A stretch of DNA of 64,000 bases from Elusimicrobiota bacterium (GCA_016722575.1 JADKIY010000001.1:62001-126000), one strand, 5' to 3'; positions 48,210 through 57,284 are shown, numbered from the stretch's first letter. Numbers and translations: made by a program. Notes: a model not told the origin generated them from the letters alone.

Positions 48210-49316
48210 ATGTCCCTCACCTCCCGTCAACGCCTGGTGGTTAAAGTCGGCACGGCGATCTTAAGCCGCGCCGAAGGCGGCTTAAACCGCGCCCGTCTCC
48301 GCCAATTGGCCGAGGAACTTTCCGGCCTTCAAAAGAAAAATTTCGCCCCCCTCGTCGTGTCCTCCGGCGCCATCGGCGCCGGCATGGACGCCTTCGGTTG
48401 GCGCGTGCGCCCCACCGCTCTGCGGGACAAACAGGCCGCGGCCGCCGTGGGCCAAGTGGCCTTGATGGAAGCCTACAAGGCGGCCTTCGGGGAATTCGGC
48501 GTCACCGTCGCCCAAATCCTCCTCACCCGCTCGGACCTGGAAGACCGGGAACGCTACCTCAACATCCGCCACACTCTCACCGCCCTTTTGGAACGGGGCG
48601 TTCTCCCCGTCCTGAACGAAAACGACACCGTGGCCACCGACGAAATCAAGTTCGGCGACAACGACTCCCTCTCGGCCCTGGTGGCGGCCAAGATGGACGC
48701 GGGGCATCTCTTTATCCTGACCGACGTGGACGGCCTCTTGACCAGCACCGGGGCCGAAGGCCAACTTCTGCCCGAAGTCTTTCAAATCACCCCCGACATC
48801 GAAGCCCTGGTCCGGGCCGGGGCGGGCTCCGCCAAAAGCGTGGGCGGCATGGCCTCCAAACTTTCGGCCGCGCGACTGGCCATGGCCTCGGGCGTGGAAG
48901 TCTGGATCGCCTCGGGCCGAAAACCCGGCATCGTTCGGGACATATTGGAAGGGCACGGCCGGGGCACCCGGTTCGCTCCCCAGGAAGAGGCCTTGAGCGC
49001 TCGAAAACGCTGGATCGCCTTCGGCCGCCGGGTGAAGGGCGCCCTCCATGTGGACGCGGGCGCCGCCCAGGCCCTGGTGGACGGCAAGCGCAGCCTCCTG
49101 CCCGCGGGCATCGCCCGGGTGGAAGGCGCCTTCTCCGCGGGGGACACCGTCAAAATCCTGAACGCGGCCGGCCGGGAAATCGCCCGGGGCCTGGCGGCCC
49201 ACGGCTCCGGCGACCTGCAGAAAATCAAAGGTCGCCGCTCCTCCGAAATCGAGTCGGTCCTGGGCCATCCCGCCCCCGCCGAAGTCGTCCACCGGGACAA
49301 TCTCATCGTTCTCTAA
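48210..49316 (+). CDS. proB: Glutamate 5-kinase
   Basis: 368 aa, the standard length for kinase plus PUA domain. It catalyses the first step of proline synthesis. Kinase blocks: RLVVKVGTAILSR, LVVSSGAIGAGMDAFG, VLPVLNENDTVATDEIKFGDND and LTDVDGLLTS. The PUA domain begins near residue 270 with GALHVDAGAAQALVDGKRSLLPAGI. The partner proA is not in the window. It starts 10 nt after obgE; obgE-proB is a frequent gene pair. Confidence 0.96.
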   Translation: MSLTSRQRLVVKVGTAILSRAEGGLNRARLRQLAEELSGLQKKNFAPLVVSSGAIGAGMDAFGWRVRPTALRDKQAAAAVGQVALMEAYKAAFGEFGVTVAQILLTRSDLEDRERYLNIRHTLTALLERGVLPVLNENDTVATDEIKFGDNDSLSALVAAKMDAGHLFILTDVDGLLTSTGAEGQLLPEVFQITPDIEALVRAGAGSAKSVGGMASKLSAARLAMASGVEVWIASGRKPGIVRDILEGHGRGTRFAPQEEALSARKRWIAFGRRVKGALHVDAGAAQALVDGKRSLLPAGIARVEGAFSAGDTVKILNAAGREIARGLAAHGSGDLQKIKGRRSSEIESVLGHPAPAEVVHRDNLIVL

Positions 49317-49416
49317 CCGGCTCACCGCCGGCGGCCATCAATAAACGATGCGCCTTCTCAACACGTTTTTCAAACGCCCTCCGACCCCTCCCGTTAATTT
49401 TGTTACCATTCTTTTA

Positions 49417-50265
49417 ATGAAAAAATGGGCCTCGGGAATTCTGTCGTTTTTTCTGCTGGCGGGTTGCACCGCCCACCGAATATTCTATTTCCCCGATTCA
49501 AAGCTTTACGTGGACCCGGACAAATTGGGCCTGCCCTACGAGGTGGTGACCTACCCCAGCCTCAATGGGAAACAATTGGTCGGCGTGTATTTTAAAGCGG
49601 AGGGACCGGCCGTCGGCACCGTGGTCCATTGCCACGGGAACGCCCACAACGTGTCGGACCACTTCCCCCTGGCCTTGTTTCTTCGCAAGGGCGGTTTCGA
49701 TGTTTTGTCTTTCGACTACCAGGGATTCGGCGCCTCGGAAGGCCGGCCTTCGCCGGAGGGGACCATTGAAGACGCGGTGGCGAGCGTTCATTACGCGTCC
49801 TCCCGCCTGGCGCCCGGAGCCCAGGGCGTCGTGCTCTTCGGCCAGTCCCTGGGCGTGGCGGTGGCCGTGGGCGCGGCGGTTCGGGAACCCGCGGTTAAAG
49901 CGTTGGTGTTGGAGGGGGGATTCAATTCCTACCGAGTGATCACCCGGACGGTTCTTCGACGCAGTTGGATTTTATGGCCCGTTTCGGCGATCTTGCCCCC
50001 GATCCTGGTCCGAAAGACTTGGGACCCGGAAAAAATCGTCGCCGAAATTTCCCCGCGTCCTCTCCTGGTGATACACGGCACCGCGGACCGGGTGGTGCCG
50101 GCGGTCCTTTCGGAGCGGCTCTTCGCCCGGGCCCGGGAGCCCAAGAAACTCTGGCTGATCCCCGGGGCCGGTCATTTGCAATGCCACCGCGTGGCGGGGG
50201 CGGCCTACGAAGAAAAAGTGATCGGCTTTTACCGCCGGGCCCTGGGGCTTACAGAAAATAATTGA
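49417..50265 (+). CDS. Lipoprotein alpha/beta hydrolase
   Basis: 282 aa. MKKWASGILSFFLLAGC is a lipoprotein signal (lipobox LLAGC). Hydrolase fold: VVHCHGNAHNVSDH (oxyanion HG), DYQGFGASEG, nucleophile in LFGQSLGVAVAVG, acid in IHGTADRVVP, histidine in PGAGHLQCH. It resembles the BAAT/YfhR-type serine hydrolases. The start ATG 49417 is preferred over an upstream in-frame ATG (49348) because it begins the signal peptide. A TGTTACCAT extended -10-like element ends 7 nt before it. Its 3' end overlaps the convergent DUF4105 gene by 17 nt. Confidence 0.85.
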   Translation: MKKWASGILSFFLLAGCTAHRIFYFPDSKLYVDPDKLGLPYEVVTYPSLNGKQLVGVYFKAEGPAVGTVVHCHGNAHNVSDHFPLALFLRKGGFDVLSFDYQGFGASEGRPSPEGTIEDAVASVHYASSRLAPGAQGVVLFGQSLGVAVAVGAAVREPAVKALVLEGGFNSYRVITRTVLRRSWILWPVSAILPPILVRKTWDPEKIVAEISPRPLLVIHGTADRVVPAVLSERLFARAREPKKLWLIPGAGHLQCHRVAGAAYEEKVIGFYRRALGLTENN

Positions 50266-52144
50266 GGGAAGCCGCGGCTTCTTGGTAAATCCCGGTCCGT
50301 GAAAACTCCGTCCGTAGAAGCCAGCGGGGCGTCAGTGACCAACCCGCGGTGGCGGTCCAGCGCGTGACCGTGTCGACTTGCCCCCAGGCGTAGTGAATCA
50401 CGCCCCCCTCCGCCGAAATTTTTATCGGCGAAAAAGACGCCCACAGAACGCCCCCCGTCCCCCCCCACCCCACCCGGGCGTTCTCCCGAAAGACCCCGCC
50501 CAGGCCCGCGTCGGCGTCGATCCGCGCGTAGAGGATCGCGGGCCAATTCCCCGGTGTTTTCGCCGAAAGGCCCGACCCGCCGTTGAGCGTGAAATGCGAA
50601 CCCCCGCTCGGCTTTTTAAAACGATCCCGGGCCCGGTCCCACCCCATGAAAAACCGCCAGGACGGCGAGCGCGCCCAGGGGTCCCAGGGCGTCAGGGAAA
50701 AAATATCCACCAAGGTGCCCCGCTCCAGAGACGCCCGGTTCGTTTCGTTCAAATAACGAAGCTTCACGGTGAACATACTGAGTCGGCTCCCCCGGGGAAA
50801 CCCCGGCGACGGGTCGGTTAAATCGTGGAGCGAGGTGCGAAGCTCCAGTTCTTCGAAGCCCTGTCCGGCCCCACGACCCGTTCCCAGGCCCAACCGACCC
50901 GTGGGGTGGCTGACCTCGGGGGGCTCCAGGGCGGCCAGGGCCGCCGAGGAAACGTCCGGCGCGGGCGCGGGGACGCGGCTCCGCTCCAGCAACAATTGCC
51001 GCTCCATCGCTTCCTCGGCCGGGGAACCGTAGCGGCGGAATTTGTGGCGCAGGCGGTAATAATCGTAAGCGGATTCCCACAGGAGCGCCCGTCGCTCCGG
51101 GGGAAAGGCCTCGGCGCTCGGAAGCGGCCCCGGCCGGGAGGCCCGCTCCACCCATCGCCGCTCCGTTGGAGATAGAAGGGCCCGCCGGGCCAAAATAAAT
51201 TTCAGTTGGGCGGGCCGCCCCCGTCGCGCGGTCGCCAATCCCGGCGCGGCGAGCACCCGCCGCAGGGTATCCACGGGAATCGCCTTCCAGGAAAACCCGC
51301 CGCTCAGGGAGAGCTCCGGGATCGCCACCTCCAGCAGGGGCAGCAGTTGGTAGGAGCAATTTTCCGTCAGAAAAAAGTAATCGAAATAGGTGGGCCCCAT
51401 CTCCCACAGATGGTCCATGAGGCGGCGGATCTGGGCGGTGGAGAGGGCCAAGTCGAATTCCCAGAGGTCGCGGTTCTCCATGTTGTTGTACTGCTGGATC
51501 TTCATGTAGTAGGGGTGGGTGGAGAATTTCCCCGGGTAGCCGCCCAGGAGACCTTTGACGGCGAAGGCCAGGCCGTTGGTCTCGCCGGTCACGGCCGCGA
51601 AATTGGCCGTGTAATCCAGGAGCGGGTCGGCCCCGCCGGCGCCCCGGCGATGGAGCCGAAGGAACGTGTGGCCGAACATGGAGGCCGGGTTGTTCAAATA
51701 GGCCGTGGCGAACACCAGGGAAACCCCGTTCACGTCCAGGTTTTGCCGCCACTTTTCGAGGCGGGGCGACGAAATTTCGGGCAGGCGGGTCCCGTCGAAC
51801 CCGAGGGCTTCTTTTAAGTAATCGTAGCGGGCCGGGAAGAGCCCTTGGGGGTGGAGGGTGTCCGTGTCGGCGGGCGGCGGGTCGAAGAACGCCACCAACG
51901 TGGCGTCCAGCTCTGCGGCCGCGTCGGCCGTTCCCCGGGGGGAGAGGAAAAAGTCCTTCCCGTCCACCGAACTTCCCCATCGGCCCCGCCAATTTTTTTT
52001 CATGTGGAGGAGGGCCCGCCAGCGGGGATCGTCGGCCAGGGCGTTGGCCCGGGCGCGCTCCCGCAGGGCGTCCAAATAGGCGGTGTCCGCCGCCCGAAGG
52101 GCGAGGGGCGCCAGGAACAGGAAAAACATCAGGGATCGTCGCAT
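50249..52144 (-). CDS. DUF4105 (Lnb N-terminal periplasmic domain) protein
   Basis: 631 aa with a signal peptide (MRRSLMFFLFLAPLALRA). Residues about 120-330 match the DUF4105 domain: VFATAYLNNPASMFGHTFLRL holds a conserved His, and FDYFFLTENCSYQLLPLLEV holds the conserved Asn-Cys. The last 200 residues look like beta strands (alternating patterns, ending in Phe-Leu), suggesting an outer-membrane or surface beta domain. Function unknown; an NlpC-like or acyl-transfer cysteine enzyme is possible. The start codon lies 2 nt after a terminator T tract and has no Shine-Dalgarno; an in-frame ATG five codons later is possible. Confidence 0.75.
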   Translation of the reverse strand: MRRSLMFFLFLAPLALRAADTAYLDALRERARANALADDPRWRALLHMKKNWRGRWGSSVDGKDFFLSPRGTADAAAELDATLVAFFDPPPADTDTLHPQGLFPARYDYLKEALGFDGTRLPEISSPRLEKWRQNLDVNGVSLVFATAYLNNPASMFGHTFLRLHRRGAGGADPLLDYTANFAAVTGETNGLAFAVKGLLGGYPGKFSTHPYYMKIQQYNNMENRDLWEFDLALSTAQIRRLMDHLWEMGPTYFDYFFLTENCSYQLLPLLEVAIPELSLSGGFSWKAIPVDTLRRVLAAPGLATARRGRPAQLKFILARRALLSPTERRWVERASRPGPLPSAEAFPPERRALLWESAYDYYRLRHKFRRYGSPAEEAMERQLLLERSRVPAPAPDVSSAALAALEPPEVSHPTGRLGLGTGRGAGQGFEELELRTSLHDLTDPSPGFPRGSRLSMFTVKLRYLNETNRASLERGTLVDIFSLTPWDPWARSPSWRFFMGWDRARDRFKKPSGGSHFTLNGGSGLSAKTPGNWPAILYARIDADAGLGGVFRENARVGWGGTGGVLWASFSPIKISAEGGVIHYAWGQVDTVTRWTATAGWSLTPRWLLRTEFSRTGIYQEAAASLNYFL

Positions 52145-52146
52145 GG

Positions 52147-52183
52147 AAAAAAAGCGGCCCCCGCGGGTCCCGCGGAGGCCGCT
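52147..52183 (-). terminator. Intrinsic terminator after DUF3015 gene
   Basis: Minus strand AGCGGCC-T-CCGCGGG / CCCGCGG-GG-GCCGCT stem, followed by seven T (52153-52147). A very stable terminator for the DUF3015 gene. It abuts the start codon of the DUF4105 gene. Confidence 0.9.
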
Positions 52184-52204
52184 TGGAAACCTTAAGGAGT
52201 CGCC

Positions 52205-52690
52205 TTAGCCGAGGAGGTCCGTGCGCCCGGCGAGCTTGTCCGCCAGGGCGTTCAGCATTTCAACCGAGGTCGTGGCCGCCGAGGGAACCAGCGCGCCGTA
52301 GTTCGAACGCACGAAGGCGCCGAAATCGGCCTGCTTCTCCGCTTTGACGCCCAGGAGGCGCGCGAAGGCCGAGAGGTATTCGCCCTGGCCGTTCACCATG
52401 TCGCGGGAGAGGTCCTTCATGTTGATTTCCGCGTAGACTTCGACTTCCTTCACGAACTTGACCGCGCCGTCTTCGGTGCAGCCCGAGGTCCCGGAGGTCA
52501 TGCCGAAGGTCTGGTTGGCCGAGGAGCCGTTGGTTGTGGCGGCCAAAATCTGCATGACCGGCGTGTTGTCGCTGTTGCCGAAGAGAACGTAACCCAACCC
52601 GCAACCGCCCATGGGATGATTGCCGCCCTTGGCGAGCGCGAGAGAGGGGATCATTGCCGCAACGAATCCGAGTGCCAACAACTTTTTCAT
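52205..52690 (-). CDS. DUF3015 family secreted protein
   Basis: 161 aa. Signal peptide MKKLLALGFVAAMIPSLALA. The mature protein has the DUF3015 pattern: GGCGLGYVLFGNSDNTPVMQ, ILAATTNGSSANQTFGMTSG and TSGCTEDGAVKFV, with cysteines that could form a disulfide. GGAGG Shine-Dalgarno before ATG 52690. Function unknown; periplasmic or surface location expected. A clear promoter lies upstream and a strong terminator downstream, so it is a single-gene unit. Confidence 0.85.
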   Translation of the reverse strand: MKKLLALGFVAAMIPSLALAKGGNHPMGGCGLGYVLFGNSDNTPVMQILAATTNGSSANQTFGMTSGTSGCTEDGAVKFVKEVEVYAEINMKDLSRDMVNGQGEYLSAFARLLGVKAEKQADFGAFVRSNYGALVPSAATTSVEMLNALADKLAGRTDLLG

Positions 52691-52732
52691 GTTTCCTCCT
52701 GGAAGAAATAACGAGTGAAAGCGACTTTCATG

Positions 52733-52761
52733 TATATACCACACAAACCCGGGGAAATCAA
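52733..52761 (-). promoter_or_regulatory. Promoter of DUF3015 gene
   Basis: Minus strand TTGATT (52761-52756), 17-nt spacer, TATATA (52738-52733). The expected start near 52726 leaves a leader of about 36 nt with a strong Shine-Dalgarno. Confidence 0.65.
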
Positions 52762-52787
52762 CGGAAGCCGCCGACCGCGATCGGCCC

Positions 52788-52816
52788 TTGCGGCGAGGCC
52801 TTCCACGGCGTATCTT
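52788..52816 (+). promoter_or_regulatory. Candidate leaderless promoter of response regulator
   Basis: TTGCGG (52788-52793), 17-nt spacer, TATCTT (52811-52816), then exactly 6 nt to the ATG at 52823. Predicted transcript start equals the start codon. Divergent from the DUF3015 promoter. Confidence 0.5.
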
Positions 52817-52822
52817 TACCCC

Positions 52823-53179
52823 ATGGCCAAGGTCCTGGTGGCGGACGATTCGGCGGTTTTGCTCAAGATCGCCCGTCTCGTTTTTGAAAAGGCGGGTCAC
52901 GCGGTCGAGACCGCGGCCGACGGCCGGATCGCCCTCGAGCGCGCCCGGGCGGTCCGCCCCGACCTGATCGTTTTGGACGCCGAAATGCCGGTGATGACCG
53001 GCCTGGAAACCTGCCGGACCCTCAAAGCCGAACCGGCGACGTCCGCCATCCCGATCCACATCTACACCGGGCACGACATCGACGGCCCCACGGCCGCCGC
53101 CTTCCGGGCGGCCGGCGCGGCGGGCGTTCACGCCAAACCCTACACCGCCTCCGCCCTCCTCGCCCTCCTCCCCCGCTGA
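52823..53179 (+). CDS. Single-domain response regulator
   Basis: 118 aa receiver domain only. KVLVADDSAVLLKIA (acidic pocket), LIVLDAEMPVMTGLETCR (phosphoacceptor Asp), IHIYTGHDID (Thr), AKPYTA (Lys). No output domain, so a CheY-like or phosphorelay protein. ATG 52823 was chosen over upstream in-frame starts because the receiver fold begins there and a promoter -10 lies 6 nt upstream. Confidence 0.9.
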   Translation: MAKVLVADDSAVLLKIARLVFEKAGHAVETAADGRIALERARAVRPDLIVLDAEMPVMTGLETCRTLKAEPATSAIPIHIYTGHDIDGPTAAAFRAAGAAGVHAKPYTASALLALLPR

Positions 53180-53203
53180 CCCTTTCTTTTCGCCCGGAAG
53201 CTC

Positions 53204-53232
53204 TTGAAAGGATCGTCGATCGGGGGTATACA
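53204..53232 (+). promoter_or_regulatory. Promoter of PilB-like ATPase-receiver gene
   Basis: TTGAAA (53204-53209), 17-nt spacer, TATACA (53227-53232). The predicted leader of about 35 nt contains GGGGAGGA before the TTG start codon. Confidence 0.6.
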
Positions 53233-53273
53233 GAAGAGGTTCAGGGCACCGCTCCCCGGGGAGGAATTCGATT

Positions 53274-55403
53274 TTGGCAACGGAGCATTCATTTCAAGAC
53301 GAGTGGATCGTTAAAATCGCGGAACCCCTCGGCCTGCCGCCGGACGTGGTGCCGGGGCTGCGCCAGGACCGCGAGCCGTCTTTGGCTTCGGCGCTTCTGC
53401 GCCGCGGCATTGTCGATTGGCCCCGCCTCGCCGACGCGGTCGCCCGCGCCTATTCCGTCCCCCCCCTGGATCTAAACGCGACCCACGTTGAAAAAAGCGC
53501 CCTGACCCTCCTCACCCAGCCGGTCTGCGAAAAGCTCCGCCTTCTTCCCCTCCGCCTGACCAACACCACCATCACCGTGGCCATGGCCAACCCCCTGGAC
53601 GCCGACGCCCTTCGGGAGACGCGCCTTTTGGCCGCCCGGGAGGTGGAAGCCGTTTACGCCCTGCCGGAGAAGATCGACGCCCTGGTGGCCGAATGCTATT
53701 CGGACGACATGATGGTCGTGGATTTGATCGAAAAACTGGACGTCGACGAGCGGCTGGAAGTGCTCGATTCCTCCGGGGCGCCCAACACGACGCTGAACGC
53801 CACGGGACCCGTGGAGCGGTTCGTGAACGATTTGATCGCCAAAGCCGTGCGCATGGAAGCGACGGAAATCCGCATCGATCCCGGGGAGGCGACCAGCGAC
53901 GTTCGGTTTCTGCTGGACGGCCGCCTCCGCGCCATCTTGACCTTGCCCAAGGCTCTGGCCACGGGACCCCTGGCGGCGCGGGTGAAGGCCCTGGCCGGCC
54001 TGGACCCGGCGGAACGCGTGCGCGGCCAACAGGGCCGGGCCACCCTGCGCCTGGCCGGACGCGAACTGGGCCTTCGCGTGTTTTCCCGCGGAACGTCCGC
54101 GGGCGAACGGCTGGCCCTTCGGGTGATGGACGAGCGCGTCGCTTCGCTGTCGTTGAACGCGATGGGCCTTCGCCCCGCCCTCGCGGCCAAAATCGACGCT
54201 TTGCTGGCCGAACCCCGGGGGCTCCTTTTGGTCGCGGGCCCCACGGGTTCCGGCAAAACCGCCCTGCTCTACACCCTGCTGAAAGAGGCCCGGGGGGAGG
54301 GCCGGGTCCTGGCCACCGTCGAGAACCCCATCGAATTCAAGCTGGCCGGCGTCCCACAAATCCAGGTCAACGAATCCCAGGGCCTTCACTGGGCCACGGC
54401 TCTGCGCTCGGCGCTCCGGGGGAATCCCGGGGCGGTCCTGGTGGGCCACCTGGCCGACGCGGAAACGGCGGGCGTGGCCCTTCAAGCGTCGACGGCCAAA
54501 CTCCTGCTGGCCGGGGTGCACACCGACCGCGCGCTGGAGGCGCTGGCGCGGCTGGTCGACATGGGCTTGTCCCCGGAAAAAATCGCCGGCGCCGCGGTGG
54601 CCGCCGTGTCCCAGCGGCTTTTGCGGCGTCTGTGCGAACACTGCCGGAAACCCCTGCCCCCCGAGCGCATCGGCCCCGCCTTGACGGCGGCCATTCAAGG
54701 GGCGGGCGGGCCCCTGAACGTGTACGAAGCGGTGGGGTGCCACGATTGCAACTTCACCGGCTTCCGGGGACGTTTCGCCCTGATGGAACTGGTCACCGTG
54801 GCCGGTCCGGTGCGGGAGGCCCTCGCCCGGGCCGCGTCCGACCCCGACCTCGCGGGGGCCGCGGCGGAATCGAAAAATTGGGAAACCTTGGCCGCCGACG
54901 CCCTCTGGCACGTCGGCGCCGGGGACACGACCCCGGGGGAAGCCGCGCCGTTTTTGGCCGACGTTTTGGCCGCCCCCTCCGCGCCCCCGGCGGAGAAAAC
55001 GCCGGCCCCCGCGCTCGCCGAAAAGAAAAACCGGCGGGTCCTGGTGACCGACGACGACGCGGTGATCCGGACGGTCCTCCGGCGGGTGTTGGAAAAAGAG
55101 GGGTTCGTGGTGGACGAAGCGGTTGACGGCATTCAGGCCCTGGCGCGGGTGGCCGAAGGGGCCCCCGACTTGGTGTTGTTGGATTTGGACATGCCGGAGA
55201 TGGACGGCTTCGGCGTCCTGAAACTGCTCCGGCGGCGCATGGGCATGGTGAACCTGCCCGTGATCATGCTGACCGCCAGCGACGATGAAAAAAACCAGTC
55301 TCTGGCCATGACCCTCGGGGCCGACGACTACGTTCTCAAGCCGATCAAGCCGCCGGCCATCGCCGAGCGCGTCAACGCCCTTTTTCGACGCCTGAAAAAC
55401 TGA
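53274..55403 (+). CDS. PilB/GspE-like ATPase fused to a receiver domain
   Basis: 709 aa, TTG start with GGAGG upstream. Residues 1-140 form an MshEN-like N-terminal domain; about 180-530 are the secretion ATPase core with Walker A GPTGSGKTALLY (322-333), Asp box VENPIEFKLAG, His box AGVHTDRA, and zinc cysteines CEHC and CHDCNFTGFRGR. The Walker B segment reads VLVGHLADAET where GspE/PilB proteins have VGEIRDxET, so the catalytic Glu is His and the Arg is Ala. From about 595 a complete receiver domain follows (VLVTDDDAVIR; LVLLDLDMPEMDG; KPIK). Probably a regulatory pseudo-ATPase or slow motor under phosphorylation control. Confidence 0.88.
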   Translation: MATEHSFQDEWIVKIAEPLGLPPDVVPGLRQDREPSLASALLRRGIVDWPRLADAVARAYSVPPLDLNATHVEKSALTLLTQPVCEKLRLLPLRLTNTTITVAMANPLDADALRETRLLAAREVEAVYALPEKIDALVAECYSDDMMVVDLIEKLDVDERLEVLDSSGAPNTTLNATGPVERFVNDLIAKAVRMEATEIRIDPGEATSDVRFLLDGRLRAILTLPKALATGPLAARVKALAGLDPAERVRGQQGRATLRLAGRELGLRVFSRGTSAGERLALRVMDERVASLSLNAMGLRPALAAKIDALLAEPRGLLLVAGPTGSGKTALLYTLLKEARGEGRVLATVENPIEFKLAGVPQIQVNESQGLHWATALRSALRGNPGAVLVGHLADAETAGVALQASTAKLLLAGVHTDRALEALARLVDMGLSPEKIAGAAVAAVSQRLLRRLCEHCRKPLPPERIGPALTAAIQGAGGPLNVYEAVGCHDCNFTGFRGRFALMELVTVAGPVREALARAASDPDLAGAAAESKNWETLAADALWHVGAGDTTPGEAAPFLADVLAAPSAPPAEKTPAPALAEKKNRRVLVTDDDAVIRTVLRRVLEKEGFVVDEAVDGIQALARVAEGAPDLVLLDLDMPEMDGFGVLKLLRRRMGMVNLPVIMLTASDDEKNQSLAMTLGADDYVLKPIKPPAIAERVNALFRRLKN

Positions 55404-55422
55404 CGCGGCTCCCGGGCCTTCC

Positions 55423-57267
55423 TCAGCGCCCCGCGCCCAGGCGCCAGGCCACCATCCCCCACTCCTCCTCCATCGAATCCGTCAACAACTCAGCTTCCGC
55501 CCCGTCCTTCCGGTCCGCGGCGTCCTCGGCCCAGCGGCTCAGACGCTGAAGGCGCAGAGCCCCGAAGGTCCCGCAGGTGCCTTTGATTTTGTGGGCGGCG
55601 GACTTGACCTCTTTCCAGTCGGCGCCCACCGCCGCCTGGCGCAGGGCGGCGATTTGCTCGTGGGTCTGGCGGAGGAAATCCTCCCGCAGGGCCGGAAAGC
55701 CCGTCTCCCCCAGATCCCGGAGGCCCTGGAGCGTTTCCGGGTCCACCGACACGTCCCACCGGGCCAGCGTCGCGGCAAGGGCTTCGGTGGTCAAGGGTTT
55801 GGTTAAATAATCGTCCATGCCCGCGGCGCGGCACCGCTCGCGGTCCTCCTCGGTGGCGTTCGCCGTCACGGCGACCACCGGCGTCCGCCGTTTCTTGTCC
55901 TCCCACCGCCGGATTTCGCCGGTGGCCAGATAGCCGTCCATCGCGGGCATCTGGCAATCCATCAAGACCAAATCGTAGGGTTTCTTTTTAAACAGCTCGA
56001 CGGCCGCCCGCCCGTCGGCGGCCGCGTCCGCCCGATAGCCGAGTTTTTCCAGTTGCAGTTGAAGGACTTTCAAATTCACCGGGTTGTCCTCGGCGACGAG
56101 GATTCGGAAGTGGGCCCGCGGGGGGCGCGCCGTCTTGGACGGGGCCACGCCCCGGGCGGGGGCTTCCTCGGCGGGCGCCGCGGCGGGCGCCACGCAGGGG
56201 ATTTCGACTCGGAAGGCCTCCGCCCCGCCGCCGGGGGGGGCCGTCAACGTGCCGCCCATCTGGCGGATCAGGTTTTGGGCCAACGCCAGGCCCAGTTTGT
56301 CCGGTCCCGGCGAGGGGGATTCCGGCGGGGCCGCGGGAGCCTCCCCCGCGCCGGCGTCCGGCGCCGGAAAATCGAATCGAAGGAGGGCGAGCTCCCCCGG
56401 CCGGTCGACGCGCGCCACCCGAAGCGACCGCCCGTCCGGCGGGGCGGTCCGGAGGAGGCGCAACGCCAGAAGGCGCAGGACTTGGCGGAGGCGCTCGGCG
56501 TCCCCCCGGCAGGGAATCGCTTCCGCGGGCGCCTCCACCGTCAACGGCGAGGCTTTCTCCCCCGCCGACGCCTTCACGGTCGCGACCAAATCCGTCAACA
56601 GGTCCTTGAGCCAAAAATCCTTGTCCCGCAGGGAAATGTCCCCGGCCTGCCACCGGGCGTGGTCCAGCAAAATCTCCACGGTGTCGTTGAGGGCCTGGGC
56701 GGAGTGGCGAAGGATGCCGAGCCACTCGCGTTGTTGGGGGGCCAGCGGGGAATCGGCGAGCAGGGCGGCCGCGGCCAATAGGCCATTGAGGGGCGTTCGA
56801 AAATCGTGACTGAGATTTTCCAGAAATCCGTCGGCAAAGGATCCGCTCCGGCCGGGGCGGGGAACCGCGGGGGCGGCGGTCGGCGCCGGGGGCGTTTCGG
56901 GCGCGGAAACGATCGCGGAAGCCGGGGACGCCGGGACGGCCGACGGCTTGGGCGTCGGGAGTTCCGCCCAAAGACGAACGCCCTCGGAAGACCCCCGGCT
57001 TTCCACGCGAACCCGCAACAACACTTCGGCGCCGGTCAGATTCAGGAACGGCCGGGGCGTTCCGGACTCGAAGGTGGCCCGAAGGGCCTCAAACGTCGGG
57101 ATTTCCGGGCACCAACGACCCAGGATTAATTTCAGCGGCTGGTCCGGCAATTCACCGGGCCCGTAGCCCAAACGTTCGGCCAGACGGGAGCCGACGCGTT
57201 CGATGCGGCCGTCGACGCTTAAAAGCAATACGTCGAGGTCGTCGTTTCCATCCGCTGTTTTCGCCAC
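55423..57267 (-). CDS. Hybrid histidine kinase-like protein with REC and HPt
   Basis: 614 aa, GTG start with AGGAAAAA upstream. PAS-like N-terminus (1-110), Pro/Ala linker, then HisKA with LENLSHDFRTPLNGLL (His about 154). The ATPase domain is degenerate: the N-box segment reads RLRQVLRLLALRLLRTAPPDG without the Asn, and no DxGxG G1 box is visible, though a G2-like KLGLALAQNLIRQMGG remains. A receiver follows (ILVAEDNPVNLKVL; DLVLMDCQMPAMDG; TKPL), then an HPt domain with AAHKIKGTCGTFGA. It is soluble. It may be a phosphorelay scaffold more than an autokinase. Last gene of the chemotaxis cluster. Confidence 0.85.
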   Translation of the reverse strand: MAKTADGNDDLDVLLLSVDGRIERVGSRLAERLGYGPGELPDQPLKLILGRWCPEIPTFEALRATFESGTPRPFLNLTGAEVLLRVRVESRGSSEGVRLWAELPTPKPSAVPASPASAIVSAPETPPAPTAAPAVPRPGRSGSFADGFLENLSHDFRTPLNGLLAAAALLADSPLAPQQREWLGILRHSAQALNDTVEILLDHARWQAGDISLRDKDFWLKDLLTDLVATVKASAGEKASPLTVEAPAEAIPCRGDAERLRQVLRLLALRLLRTAPPDGRSLRVARVDRPGELALLRFDFPAPDAGAGEAPAAPPESPSPGPDKLGLALAQNLIRQMGGTLTAPPGGGAEAFRVEIPCVAPAAAPAEEAPARGVAPSKTARPPRAHFRILVAEDNPVNLKVLQLQLEKLGYRADAAADGRAAVELFKKKPYDLVLMDCQMPAMDGYLATGEIRRWEDKKRRTPVVAVTANATEEDRERCRAAGMDDYLTKPLTTEALAATLARWDVSVDPETLQGLRDLGETGFPALREDFLRQTHEQIAALRQAAVGADWKEVKSAAHKIKGTCGTFGALRLQRLSRWAEDAADRKDGAEAELLTDSMEEEWGMVAWRLGAGR

Positions 57268-57284
57268 CGAATTTTTCCTGCCTT

